Origin: Lacrimispora xylanisolvens
GTDB taxonomy: Bacteria; Bacillota; Clostridia; Lachnospirales; Lachnospiraceae
Assembly (NCBI RefSeq): GCF_002934545.1
Contig: NZ_PTJA01000003.1
Span: forward strand, 1 to 64,000
Direction: 5' to 3'
Length of the DNA stretch: 64,000 nucleotides
Shown: one piece after another, positions 50,899 through 59,217 of the stretch
How the letters are laid out: every line of letters begins with the position of its first letter
Numbering within the stretch: the stretch's first letter is position 1
Made by a program: the position numbers and the translations under genes
The notes under the pieces: model-generated
The model's input: the letters and a program-made list of their open reading frames with translations, nothing else
Databases searched by the model: none
Told to the model about the DNA's origin: nothing

Positions 50899-51492
50899 AT
50901 GCTGACAGGTTTAAAAAAAGGGTGGAAGTCGTTTGCAGACAGACATCCCGCAATGGCACAATTTATAATATTTTTTATGGTATCCAACGGGGTTACGGTC
51001 CTGCAGATGATTTTAATGCCGGTTTTCAGGAATGTATTTGAAATGACCGCTCTTGTAAATACCAGTTTCCAGATCGGCCGCATTGGTTCCAACTTAGATG
51101 GCTCTCCTTACTATATTTTTAATTATGGGGCAGGAACTCTTTCCATGGGCGGAGGCGGAGGGCTTGCATATTTTCTGGCAGTGGAAATTACCATGGCAAT
51201 TGCACAGGTGATTAATTTCTTTCTTCAGAGAAATGTGACATTCAAAGCCAATAACAGTATTTTTAAGGCTGCCGTGTGGTATGTGATCGCCTATGTGATC
51301 ATTACCATCGGCGCAGCTGCCCTGCAGGGACTTTATAAGGCTCCGGTCTATGATCTTTTTATGAACAGGTTACATTTAGGCAGGAGCGGTGAAACCATGG
51401 CGGATGTGATCACAATGCTGATTAATTCAGCTGTTTCATTCTGGGTCTTTTTCCCCATCTTTCGTATTATTTTTAAAAATAAGGAAGCTTAA
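50899..51492 (+). CDS. GtrA-like membrane protein
   Basis: A 197-residue protein with four hydrophobic segments: QFIIFFMVSNGVTVLQMILMP, LAYFLAVEITMAIAQVINFF, AVWYVIAYVIITIGAAALQG, and MLINSAVSFWVFFPIFRIIF. VINFFLQRNVTFKA matches the conserved NFxxxRxxTF of the GtrA family, linked to moving lipid-bound sugars or teichoic-acid glycosylation. A long polar loop (GRIGSNLDGSPYYIFNYGAG) is unusual. It lies 14 bases after the second GH3, so it belongs to that operon. A surface-glycan role is plausible. Confidence 0.82.
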   Translation: MLTGLKKGWKSFADRHPAMAQFIIFFMVSNGVTVLQMILMPVFRNVFEMTALVNTSFQIGRIGSNLDGSPYYIFNYGAGTLSMGGGGGLAYFLAVEITMAIAQVINFFLQRNVTFKANNSIFKAAVWYVIAYVIITIGAAALQGLYKAPVYDLFMNRLHLGRSGETMADVITMLINSAVSFWVFFPIFRIIFKNKEA

Positions 51493-51530
51493 AGCGGTAT
51501 TTCCAGGAACCGGCTCCGTTTTTGGGGCAG

Positions 51531-51560
51531 TTCACATCTTGTCTCTGCATTCCATATAAT
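51531..51560 (+). promoter_or_regulatory. Possible promoter of the cysteine-rich micro-ORF unit
   Basis: TTCACA, an 18-base spacer, TATAAT. It would give a leader of about 115 bases ahead of the micro-ORF. Confidence 0.45.
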
Positions 51561-51680
51561 AAAGTGTACAGCAGATAAATCAAAATACACAAATGGCTAG
51601 TGAAACTTTTACGTCGCAGAAAGCTCTTTGCTGTCAGGAACATTTAAATACCTAAGTGTATTAACTTAAAGGTGTGAACG

Positions 51681-51749
51681 TTGAACTGCTTTTTCGAATC
51701 TTGCTGGAATAACTGTAATGGGAACTGCAGCGGCGACGATTGTAGTTAA
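51681..51749 (+). CDS. Cysteine-rich 22-residue micropeptide or leader peptide
   Basis: A TTG-started frame with AAAGGTG six bases upstream. The peptide is MNCFFESCWNNC followed by NGNCSGDDCS: five cysteines in 22 residues with spacing 4-3-3-4. An intrinsic terminator starts 3 bases after the stop. This could be a tiny metal-binding or modified peptide. It could also be a leader peptide whose translation senses cysteine supply and sets read-through into the gene at 51877. An in-frame stop just upstream rules out a longer form. I know of no named family. Confidence 0.5.
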   Translation: MNCFFESCWNNCNGNCSGDDCS

Positions 51750-51752
51750 AAT

Positions 51753-51786
51753 AAGCGGAAGTCAGGTGGTATCGGCTTCCGCTTTT
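51753..51786 (+). terminator. Intrinsic terminator after the micro-ORF
   Basis: AAGCGGAAG pairs with CTTCCGCTT over a 14-base loop, followed by T residues. Its place three bases past the micro-ORF stop fits either a simple terminator or an attenuator. Confidence 0.85.
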
Positions 51787-51876
51787 CACTTGAACAAAAT
51801 AGAAAACAGACACAATTAGAGGGCAGGCTGCATATTCTGAATGGTACTATAAAAATATTAAAGGAAATTCAGAGCG

Positions 51877-52530
51877 ATGCAAAGGGGGAAATACTACCGG
51901 GATTGCCTGCCGGTAAGGGAACCATATTACTGCCTGAAAGCAGTCAGGAAAGAAAGAAATGTACTAAAAGCGTGGATAAAAGGCATAATGTGGTATAAAC
52001 AGGCACTGAAGCAGGAACCGCTTATTACAACGGAAGTAAAACGTGTGGCACAGCAGACTGGTGTGAATATGGTCGGTACCCAGTACCGGATCAAGTCTGT
52101 GGGCTCTTATTTAAAAAAATTCTACCGCAAATACAGCCAGACAGGGCAGGCGTGGGAAATTAACGACATACTGCGTTACACCTACACCATTTCTCCGGAA
52201 GTGCTTTCAGAAAAAGTATTGAAAATTATTGAGATCTACAAAAATTCTGGTTATAATACGGTTGAAATCGAGAATTACTGGCTTGACAGTCAAAATCCCT
52301 ATAATGGAATTAATACCATACTGCGGTCACCACAGGGGCAGATGTTTGAGCTTCAGTATCATACACCGGAAAGCTTCGGTATAAAGAGCGGAAAAATCCA
52401 TGAATTATATGAGAAACAAAGACTGATAAAGGATGTCAGCAGCAGGGAATACATAGAACTGGGTGATCAGATGTTTGAACTTTCTGATTCTATGGAAATT
52501 CCCAAGGGCATAAAGGATGTATTCCGATAA
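51877..52530 (+). CDS. RelA/SpoT-like-fold protein of unknown function
   Basis: A 217-residue protein. The central part (RIKSVGSYLKKFYRKYSQ, WEINDILRYTYTI, IYKNSGYNTVEIENYW, YNGINTILRSPQGQMFELQYHTPESFGIKSGKIHELYEKQR) recalls the RelA/SpoT nucleotidyltransferase fold and the toxin-like C-terminal domain seen on some SPP1-gp7-type phage head proteins. The usual R-x-x-D-G-R catalytic motifs of ppGpp synthetases are not apparent. It has no phage genes around it. The start is uncertain (AAAGGAAA, 9 bases). Its terminator overlaps the stop codon. Confidence 0.55.
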   Translation: MQRGKYYRDCLPVREPYYCLKAVRKERNVLKAWIKGIMWYKQALKQEPLITTEVKRVAQQTGVNMVGTQYRIKSVGSYLKKFYRKYSQTGQAWEINDILRYTYTISPEVLSEKVLKIIEIYKNSGYNTVEIENYWLDSQNPYNGINTILRSPQGQMFELQYHTPESFGIKSGKIHELYEKQRLIKDVSSREYIELGDQMFELSDSMEIPKGIKDVFR

Positions 52531-52547
52531 AAATACATCCTTTTATT
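52513..52547 (+). terminator. Intrinsic terminator overlapping the RelA/SpoT-like gene stop
   Basis: AGGATGTATT pairs with AATACATCCT; the stop codon TAA lies in the loop; TTTTATTT follows. Confidence 0.85.
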
Positions 52548-52559
52548 TCCACTATTAAT

Positions 52560-52573
52560 CGAACATACATTCG
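52560..52573 (+). promoter_or_regulatory. LexA (SOS) box
   Basis: CGAACATACATTCG matches the Firmicutes SOS consensus CGAAC-N4-GTTCG except for one base. It overlaps the -35 region of a promoter with TATACT at 52581-52586, just ahead of the polymerase gene. Confidence 0.85.
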
Positions 52574-52599
52574 GTTATCATATACTCAGAGGTGAGTGT

Positions 52600-53880
52600 A
52601 TGAATCGTGTTATTTTTCATATTGATGTAAATTCAGCGTTTTTAAGCTGGGAAGCGGTTTATCGTTTAAAGCATCTTTCGGGAAATCTGGATTTGCGGCT
52701 GGTGCCCTCCGCAGTGGGCGGAGATGTGACCATGCGCCATGGAATTATTCTGGCTAAAAGCATTCCTGCAAAGAAGTATGGCATCCACACCGGTCAGTCT
52801 GTTACGGAGGCACTCCAGAAGTGTCCGGGACTTTTACTGGTTCCGCCCAATTATAATCTGTACCAGCGCTCTTCCCAAAGCTTCATCCGCATTTTAAAGG
52901 AGTATTCTCCCACAGTAGAGCAGTATTCCATTGATGAGGCATACATGGATATGACGGGAATGGAAGCCCTGTTTGGAGAACCCGAAAAAGCAGCTTTGGA
53001 AATCGGAAGGAGAATCAGAGAAGAACTGGGCTTTACCGTTAATATTGGGATTGCTGATAATAAAGTCCTGGCAAAGATGGCTTCGGATTTTAAAAAGCCG
53101 GACCGGGTTCATACGCTGTGGACCGGAGAGATCCAGGAAAAACTCTGGCCATTGCCAGTCAGTGAACTGTTTTTTGTAGGCAGGGCCACGTTTCGCAAGC
53201 TTAGCCAGCTGGGAATAAAAACAATCAGAGATCTGGCAGAAACCGACCCTGGACTTATAAAAAGCCATTTTGGCAAGATGGGAGAGGTGATCTGGTGCTT
53301 TGCCAATGGACTGGATTTTTCAGCGGTAGAACCAGTTCCGCCGCCCAACAAAGGATATGGCAACAGCACCACCATCGCCTTTGATGTAGCAGATAAGGAA
53401 CATGCCCATCTGGTACTGTTATCCCTTGCGGAAACCCTGGCTGCAAGACTTCGGTCGGATAACGTCCGGGCTGGAGTGTTGGCTGTGGGAATCAAGGACT
53501 GGGATTTTCACTATTACAGCCATCAGACCATTCTTTCTTCCCCTACCAATATAACAGAAGAGATCTTTCAGACAGCCTGCCAGGTATTTGATGAAGCATG
53601 GGATGAACAGCCGGTCCGCCACCTCGGAATTCACACAACCCGGATTACGAAGGGGAGTGACAGACAGCTTGGCCTGTTTGACACAGGAGATTATGAAAAG
53701 CAGCAGCGTCTTGATGAGACCGTGGATGAAATCAGAAAACGGTTCGGCAATGATTCTATTATAAGAGCCTCTTTTTTAACATCACCACAGAATACGGCAG
53801 CACGCTGTCTGGATCATATGGGAGGCGGAATCAGCAGGGAAAAAAGGACTGTGGATTACAGCAGACAGACTATTTTATAA
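52600..53880 (+). CDS. dinB: Y-family DNA polymerase (DinB/UmuC type)
   Basis: A 426-residue translesion polymerase. The palm residues are in FHIDVNSAFLSWEAV (Asp8) and YSIDEAYMDMTG (Asp-Glu), with VNIGIADNKVLAKMASDFKKP and a helix-hairpin-helix VGRATFRKLSQLGIKTIRDLA. Near the C-terminus DRQLGLF is a sliding-clamp binding motif. DVNSAFLSW differs from the DCDAFYAS of classic Pol IV, as in the Gram-positive UmuC/YqjW-like branch. A LexA box controls it, and two genes follow in the same direction. Confidence 0.94.
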   Translation: MNRVIFHIDVNSAFLSWEAVYRLKHLSGNLDLRLVPSAVGGDVTMRHGIILAKSIPAKKYGIHTGQSVTEALQKCPGLLLVPPNYNLYQRSSQSFIRILKEYSPTVEQYSIDEAYMDMTGMEALFGEPEKAALEIGRRIREELGFTVNIGIADNKVLAKMASDFKKPDRVHTLWTGEIQEKLWPLPVSELFFVGRATFRKLSQLGIKTIRDLAETDPGLIKSHFGKMGEVIWCFANGLDFSAVEPVPPPNKGYGNSTTIAFDVADKEHAHLVLLSLAETLAARLRSDNVRAGVLAVGIKDWDFHYYSHQTILSSPTNITEEIFQTACQVFDEAWDEQPVRHLGIHTTRITKGSDRQLGLFDTGDYEKQQRLDETVDEIRKRFGNDSIIRASFLTSPQNTAARCLDHMGGGISREKRTVDYSRQTIL

Positions 53881-53898
53881 AAACAGGAAGTGAGAAGG

Positions 53899-54216
53899 AT
53901 GTCCACGTTTGGAATCGGGATCAATGCAGAGGCGATTGACAGCGGAGAAATAAAAGGTAAAATGTATCATATAGCCTGTAAGGCGTGGTTTACAGCCAGC
54001 TGTAATCTGAGACCGTTAAGCTTTAAATTTGAAGGTGATGACGGAGAGATCCAGACGGTAAGGGAAATCACGGTAAAACATAGCGAAAATAAAATTTATT
54101 CAGGAATTCCTTCCAAAGAATATGGGTGCGAGGCCATAATCGGAGGAATACGCCATGAATTTAAGCTGATTTTTTACATGGAAGCCTGCAAATGGGTTAT
54201 GATATTACCAAAATAA
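53899..54216 (+). CDS. Unknown 105-residue protein in the SOS operon
   Basis: It lies between the polymerase and the SRAP gene, with gaps of about 20 bases on each side, and so is probably DNA-damage induced. The sequence is mixed alpha-beta: CKAWFTASCNLRPLSFKFEGDDGEIQTVREITVKHSE, SGIPSKEYGCEAIIGGIRHEFKLIFYMEACKWVMIL. It has three or four cysteines but no CxxC, no membrane segment and no known domain that I recognise. The strand-rich pattern suggests a small beta barrel. The ATG after AGGAAGTGAG is chosen over a GTG three codons earlier. Confidence 0.7.
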   Translation: MSTFGIGINAEAIDSGEIKGKMYHIACKAWFTASCNLRPLSFKFEGDDGEIQTVREITVKHSENKIYSGIPSKEYGCEAIIGGIRHEFKLIFYMEACKWVMILPK

Positions 54217-54237
54217 AATACAGGGAGGGAGAATGGC

Positions 54238-54825
54238 ATGTGCGGAAGGTATTATGTGGATGATGAGACAGCACGGGAAATTGAACAGCTGGTAAGAGAA
54301 ATTGACAATAAAATAAACAGAGAGCGCCTTACCGGTGACGTTTATCCCACCAGCCAGGCAATGGTTCTTGTCAGCAGGGACCGTCAGGTGCTGCCTGTCC
54401 GGCAGCGCTTCGGATTTGAGAACTTTCAGAAAAAGGGTGTGATTTTTAATGCAAGATCGGAGTCTGTGCTTCAAAAGCCCCTGTTTCGTGAAAGCATTCT
54501 CTTACGGAGGGCAGTCATTCCATGCAGCGGATTTTATGAATGGAGTAAAAACAAGGAGAAAGCGGCATTTTACAGGGAACATCACCCCACCATGTTTCTG
54601 GCTGGTTTTTATCAGCGGGCAGAGGAAGACCGTTTCGTAATCCTCACAACCAATGCCAATTCTTTTGTGGCACCGGTTCATGACCGGATGCCGCTGATAT
54701 TGGAAAAAGATGAGATCAGGGACTGGCTTTCGGACAAAGAAGCCTTCCGGGATATGCTGGAGGAGAGGCAGATTCCGCTGAAGCGGCGTCAGGAATATGA
54801 GCAGCAGGAGCTGAAGCTTTTCTGA
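54238..54825 (+). CDS. SOS response-associated peptidase (SRAP, YedK/HMCES family)
   Basis: A 195-residue protein that shields abasic sites in single-stranded DNA by bonding to them through Cys2. The start MCGRYY keeps the Cys exposed after Met removal. FNARSES (with Asn and Glu of the active site), IPCSGFYEW, and VHDRMPLIL (catalytic His) are all present. It is in line with a translesion polymerase and under the same LexA box, in keeping with a role in bypass of abasic sites. Ribosome site AGGGAGG. Confidence 0.95.
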   Translation: MCGRYYVDDETAREIEQLVREIDNKINRERLTGDVYPTSQAMVLVSRDRQVLPVRQRFGFENFQKKGVIFNARSESVLQKPLFRESILLRRAVIPCSGFYEWSKNKEKAAFYREHHPTMFLAGFYQRAEEDRFVILTTNANSFVAPVHDRMPLILEKDEIRDWLSDKEAFRDMLEERQIPLKRRQEYEQQELKLF

Positions 54826-54874
54826 TTCTTTATTGAGATTTTATATCAAAAACCAACAAAAAAAAGAGGTTTTG

Positions 54875-54920
54875 CCGCCTGAATTCCATTAAAAAAAGGA
54901 TTGTAAAGGGAATCAGGCGG
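54875..54920. repeat. Inverted repeat around the -35 of the marR promoter
   Basis: CCGCCTGAATTCC (54875-54887) and GGGAATCAGGCGG (54908-54920) pair over 12 positions with one bulge. The loop holds the -35 TTGTAA. It may be a terminator of the SRAP gene or a protein site. Confidence 0.5.
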
Positions 54921-54953
54921 TGTTATAATTTTATATAGTTAATTAGCTAACTA
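54901..54953 (+). promoter_or_regulatory. marR promoter with operator
   Basis: TTGTAA, a 17-base spacer, TATAAT (54924-54929). Right after it, TAGTTA-N6-TAACTA (54936-54953) is a perfect dyad at the expected transcription start, as in MarR-type self-repressed promoters. Confidence 0.75.
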
Positions 54954-54982
54954 TTAACAAGCTAACAAAAGGAGGCGTGAAA

Positions 54983-55501
54983 ATGAAACCAATGTGCCAT
55001 TTTGGAGCGGAAGGACCAATGGGAATGAGCTCACCGATGCACAACGTTATGACAAAATATATGAAGATCATGAAGATGCACCGGTGTATTTTAGATGAAC
55101 AGGGAAAGCAGACCGGAGTATACCGAAGCCAGCATCAGATTTTAATGATGCTTTCTGAACATTCCAATGTGTCACAAAAGGAACTTGCAAAACGCCTTTA
55201 CGTTTCCACTGCCACCATAGCGGTATCAGTAAAGAAACTGGAAAAAGGAGGTTACATTACCCGGATCGTCGACAAAGAGGATAATCGGATGAACCAATTG
55301 TGTCTGACAGAGAAAGGGAGGGATATGGTAAGCAAAAGCCGGGAATATTTCCGTAATGTAGAAATGAAGATGTTTCAGGGCTTTTCCGATGAAGATTTAA
55401 TGAATATGAGTAAGGTTCTGGACCGTATTTATGACAATTTATCCCAAATACCTGTAGAAAAGGACATAATAGAAAGAGACATGGCAGAAAGAGAGGAATA
55501 A
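54983..55501 (+). CDS. MarR-family transcriptional regulator
   Basis: A 172-residue regulator with the winged helix domain: RSQHQILMMLSEHSNVSQKELAKRLYVSTATIAVSVKKLEKGGYITRIVDKEDNRMNQLCLTEKG. The DxRxx wing is DKEDNRMNQ. The N-terminus is Met/His-rich (MKPMCHFGAEGPMGMSSPMHN), which might bind metal. The ATG chosen follows AAAGGAGGC. It is the first gene of an operon with two ABC exporter subunits and probably represses it through the dyad at the start site. Confidence 0.93.
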   Translation: MKPMCHFGAEGPMGMSSPMHNVMTKYMKIMKMHRCILDEQGKQTGVYRSQHQILMMLSEHSNVSQKELAKRLYVSTATIAVSVKKLEKGGYITRIVDKEDNRMNQLCLTEKGRDMVSKSREYFRNVEMKMFQGFSDEDLMNMSKVLDRIYDNLSQIPVEKDIIERDMAEREE

Positions 55502-55505
55502 CAAC

Positions 55506-57239
55506 TTGAAACGATACTGGAAATATATTAGACCCTATCTGGGTGCCTTTATTCTGGCTCCAGTTCTGATGCTCACGGAAGTGTTCGGCGAGATACTGCT
55601 GCCCAGGCTGACTTCCATGATTATCAATAACGGAGTGTTGGTAAAAGATGAAACATACATTGTAAAAATGGGCATTATCATGGTTCTCATTGCTGTAGCC
55701 ATGGCAATCGGTGGAATCGGAGCCGCTTATTTCTCAGCAAAGGCTTCCATCAGCTTCAGTACTGATTTAAGAAAAGATGTTTTTCATAAGGTTCAGGAAT
55801 TTTCTTTTAAAAATATTGATGATTTCAGTACCGGATCACTGGTGACCAGGCTGACCAATGACATTCAGCAGATTCAAAACGTCGTGATGTTAACCCTTCG
55901 TATGATGTTTCGGGCTCCCGGCATGCTGATTGGCGGGTTAATCATGGCATATTTAATGAACAGGCAGCTGGTCAGCATTCTTCTTGTGGTGATTCCGGTG
56001 CTGGTCATTATAATTGCCATTATACTGATCATAGCATTTCCGCGGTTCGAGGTCATGCAAAAGAAGATCGACCGTTTAAACTCCGGCGTACAGGAGGCAT
56101 TAACCAATGTCAGGGTAATAAAATCCTTTGTCAGGGAAAGCCATGAGGAAGAAAAGTTTCAGGCCACCAACCGGGACTTAAAAGAAGGCAGCTTAAATGC
56201 CATGAAGGTAGTGATCACTTCCATGCCCTTAATGATGCTGATGATGAACATCACCACCATCGCGGTCGTGTGGTATGGAGGGAATTTAATTATCGCAGGC
56301 AAAATGCCTGTGGGAGATTTAACTGCATTTACCATATACATTGTTCAGATTCTCATGTCTCTGATGATGCTTTCCATGGTATTTTTACAGGCCTCCCGTG
56401 CCATGGCATCTTTAAAGAGGGTAAAAGAGGTTTTAGATACGGAAATTGACTTGACGGATGAACATGCTTCTCAAAAATCAGCACAGATTACTGCCGGAAA
56501 AGTGGAGTTTCGCAATGTCTGCTTCCAATACACCCAGGACGATCTTGTTCTGGATCATATCAATTTTACTGCAAATCCCGGTGAGACCATTGGTATTATC
56601 GGTGCGACCGGAAGCGGCAAGACCTCCCTGGTTCAGCTCATCCCCCGTCTTTACGATGCAGGGGAAGGTGAAGTGCTGGTAGACGGGATTAATGTAAAAG
56701 ATTATTCCATCCGGCATTTAAGAGAAAGCGTAGGTATGGTGCTTCAGAAAAATGTTCTTTTTTCCGGAACCATTGAAGAAAATTTACGATGGGGAAATGA
56801 AACGGCTGATCTGGAAGAAATAGTCCTGATGTCAGAAAGCGCTCAGGCTCATGGATTTATCTCCAGTTTCAAAGACGGGTATGATACCGATTTGGGGCAG
56901 GGCGGCTCCAATGTTTCAGGAGGACAAAAGCAAAGGCTGTGTATTGCCAGAACCCTTTTAAAGAAGCCTAAAATTCTCATTCTTGATGACAGCACCTCTG
57001 CAGTGGATACAGCAACCGAAGCAAAGATCAGGCAGAGCTTTAAAACCACACTGAAGGATACCACAAAATTTATCATTGCCCAGAGAATCGGGTCAGTGGA
57101 AAATGCGGATAAAATAATTGTTCTTGACGAAGGGAAAATTGCAGGGATTGGAACTCATCAGGAACTGATGGAAACCTGTGAGGCTTATCAGGAAATTTAT
57201 TATTCACAAAAAGACCGGGAAAAGGAGGCAGGTGCATAA
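55506..57239 (+). CDS. ABC exporter half-transporter, degenerate nucleotide site
   Basis: A 577-residue exporter half with six helices (about residues 15-310) and an ATPase domain. Walker A GATGSGKTSL, signature NVSGGQKQRL, and Walker B LILDDSTSAVD are visible. The catalytic Glu after Walker B is Asp, and the switch His is Gln (IIAQRIGS). Such changes mark the non-hydrolysing site of heterodimeric exporters such as BmrC/LmrC-type drug pumps. The partner with normal residues follows. The start is TTG after GAGAGGAA, four bases past the marR stop. Confidence 0.93.
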   Translation: MKRYWKYIRPYLGAFILAPVLMLTEVFGEILLPRLTSMIINNGVLVKDETYIVKMGIIMVLIAVAMAIGGIGAAYFSAKASISFSTDLRKDVFHKVQEFSFKNIDDFSTGSLVTRLTNDIQQIQNVVMLTLRMMFRAPGMLIGGLIMAYLMNRQLVSILLVVIPVLVIIIAIILIIAFPRFEVMQKKIDRLNSGVQEALTNVRVIKSFVRESHEEEKFQATNRDLKEGSLNAMKVVITSMPLMMLMMNITTIAVVWYGGNLIIAGKMPVGDLTAFTIYIVQILMSLMMLSMVFLQASRAMASLKRVKEVLDTEIDLTDEHASQKSAQITAGKVEFRNVCFQYTQDDLVLDHINFTANPGETIGIIGATGSGKTSLVQLIPRLYDAGEGEVLVDGINVKDYSIRHLRESVGMVLQKNVLFSGTIEENLRWGNETADLEEIVLMSESAQAHGFISSFKDGYDTDLGQGGSNVSGGQKQRLCIARTLLKKPKILILDDSTSAVDTATEAKIRQSFKTTLKDTTKFIIAQRIGSVENADKIIVLDEGKIAGIGTHQELMETCEAYQEIYYSQKDREKEAGA

Positions 57240-59119
57240 TGGAAGAACAAAAGAAGATAGAAAGCTTAAAAAGGCGTTACGGCCGGTCTGCCTCAGCTCA
57301 AAAAGGCGGGAGAGGTCCCGGAGGTCCCGGAGGCCCCGGTCATGGCAGACCCATGAAAAAAGGCACTCCCAAGAATGCCAATGCAACTGCCAGACGTCTC
57401 CTGTCTTATTTAAGAGAATACAGACCCCAGATGGCAATCGCATTCGTGTGTGTAGTGATAGGAACCCTTTCTAATTTAGGCGGCTCTTATATGCTGCGGC
57501 CCATTATGAATCAGTTTATTGCACCTTTAGACGGAAGCAGAGGAGATGTGGCAGGTCTTGCAAAAGGTCTTGCAGTTATGGCGGCGGTTTTCCTGGTGGG
57601 AGTAGCGGCCAACTATGCCCAGTCAAGAATCATGATATCGGTTGCCCAGAATGCCCTTGAAAAAATAAGAGATGATTTATTTAAAAAGATGCAGACCCTA
57701 CCGATACGGTTTTATGATACCAACAATACCGGAGATTTAATGAGCCGTTTCAGCAATGATGTGGATACCATCGGTCAGATGTTAAGCAATACCTTAATCC
57801 AGCTCTTCTCAGGAGCATTAAGTATTGTGGGAACGCTGTTTCTTATGATCTATACCAATATCTGGCTGACACTGGTGACACTGGTGCTGATACCGCTTAT
57901 GATAAAGGCAGCAGGAATGATCGGTGCGAGAAGCCAGAAGTATTTCAGCGCTCAGCAAAGCTCTCTGGGTGCAGTAAATGGATATATTGAGGAGACAATC
58001 AGCGGACAGAAAGTGGTAAAAGTATTCTGCCATGAAGATGAGGCAGAAGAGGAATTTGGAATTCTCAATGATGATTTGAAGAATAACATGATAAAAGCCC
58101 AGTTTTTCGGCGGTGTCATGATGCCTATCATGTTTAACTTAAGTCAGTTAAATTATATATTAACTGCCTGCATTGGAGCACTTTTATGTGTAATAAAAGG
58201 ATTTGACGTTGGCGGACTGACAGTATTTTTAAACTTTTCCAGACAGTTCAGCCGGCCAATTAATGAAATTTCCATGCAGATCAGCAACGTTTTCTCTGCT
58301 CTTGCAGGAGCGGAGCGGGTATTTGCAATTATGGATGAAAGCCCCGAGCCTGCAGACGGGGAAGATGCAAAAGTGATGGATCCAATGAATGGGTTTGTGG
58401 AATTGAAGAACGTAACCTTTGGCTATAATCCGGATAAAGTCATTTTAAAAGACATCAGCCTATATGCAAAGCCAGGTCAGAAGATTGCCTTTGTAGGTTC
58501 AACTGGAGCGGGTAAGACAACGATTACCAATTTGTTAAACCGTTTTTACGATATACAGGGCGGAGAAATTAACATTGACGGAGTGAATATCAGAAATATA
58601 AAAAGAGAAAATCTCCGGGAGAACATCGCCATGGTGCTCCAGGACACCCATTTGTTTACAGGAACCGTAATGGAGAATATTCGTTATGGAAGACTGGATG
58701 CCACCGATGAAGAAGTGATTGAAGCGGCAAAAACAGCTTCTGCCTATTCCTTTATCATGAGGCTGCATGACGGATTTCAAACGGTGTTAGAAGGAGATGG
58801 AGCTAATTTAAGCCAGGGTCAGAGACAGCTTCTTAACATAGCAAGAGCTGCTATCTCCAAAGCCCCCATTTTAATCCTTGACGAGGCAACAAGTTCCGTA
58901 GATACAAGAACAGAAAAGCATATTGAACGAGGGATGGATCGCCTTATGGCCAACCGGACCACCTTTGTAATCGCTCACCGGCTGTCCACAGTAAGAAATG
59001 CCAATGCCATAATGGTACTGGAAAATGGTGAGATCATCGAACGAGGGGATCACGAAGAGCTTTTAACTCATAAAGGACGGTATTATCAGCTTTACACCGG
59101 AGCAGCAGAACTGGATTAA
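57239..59119 (+). CDS. ABC exporter half-transporter, canonical nucleotide site
   Basis: A 626-residue partner of the upstream subunit. It has six helices and an ATPase domain with Walker A GSTGAGKTTI, signature NLSQGQRQLL, Walker B LILDEATSSVD (catalytic Glu present) and switch VIAHRLST. The N-terminal 55 residues are basic and Gly/Pro-rich (GGRGPGGPGGPGHGRPMKKG), longer than in most family members. The ATG overlaps the last base of the first subunit's stop codon. Together they form a multidrug or peptide exporter under MarR control. Confidence 0.95.
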   Translation: MEEQKKIESLKRRYGRSASAQKGGRGPGGPGGPGHGRPMKKGTPKNANATARRLLSYLREYRPQMAIAFVCVVIGTLSNLGGSYMLRPIMNQFIAPLDGSRGDVAGLAKGLAVMAAVFLVGVAANYAQSRIMISVAQNALEKIRDDLFKKMQTLPIRFYDTNNTGDLMSRFSNDVDTIGQMLSNTLIQLFSGALSIVGTLFLMIYTNIWLTLVTLVLIPLMIKAAGMIGARSQKYFSAQQSSLGAVNGYIEETISGQKVVKVFCHEDEAEEEFGILNDDLKNNMIKAQFFGGVMMPIMFNLSQLNYILTACIGALLCVIKGFDVGGLTVFLNFSRQFSRPINEISMQISNVFSALAGAERVFAIMDESPEPADGEDAKVMDPMNGFVELKNVTFGYNPDKVILKDISLYAKPGQKIAFVGSTGAGKTTITNLLNRFYDIQGGEINIDGVNIRNIKRENLRENIAMVLQDTHLFTGTVMENIRYGRLDATDEEVIEAAKTASAYSFIMRLHDGFQTVLEGDGANLSQGQRQLLNIARAAISKAPILILDEATSSVDTRTEKHIERGMDRLMANRTTFVIAHRLSTVRNANAIMVLENGEIIERGDHEELLTHKGRYYQLYTGAAELD

Positions 59120-59148
59120 TCCATGGTTTTTAACAGATGATTTAGTGA

Positions 59149-59217
59149 GGGAGCATTGGGCAAAGCTATGAATAGAAAGGGATTTCTATTCATAGCATAC
59201 TCAATGTTCCTTTTTTG
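59149..59217 (+). terminator. Intrinsic terminator of the ABC exporter operon
   Basis: GGAGCATTG pairs with CAATGTTCC outside and GCTATGAATAGAAA pairs perfectly with TTTCTATTCATAGC inside, followed by six T. Confidence 0.93.

Noticed and set aside
51877-52530. Prophage fragment
   Set aside because: The domain resembles parts of phage head proteins, but no phage structural, lysis or integrase genes surround it.
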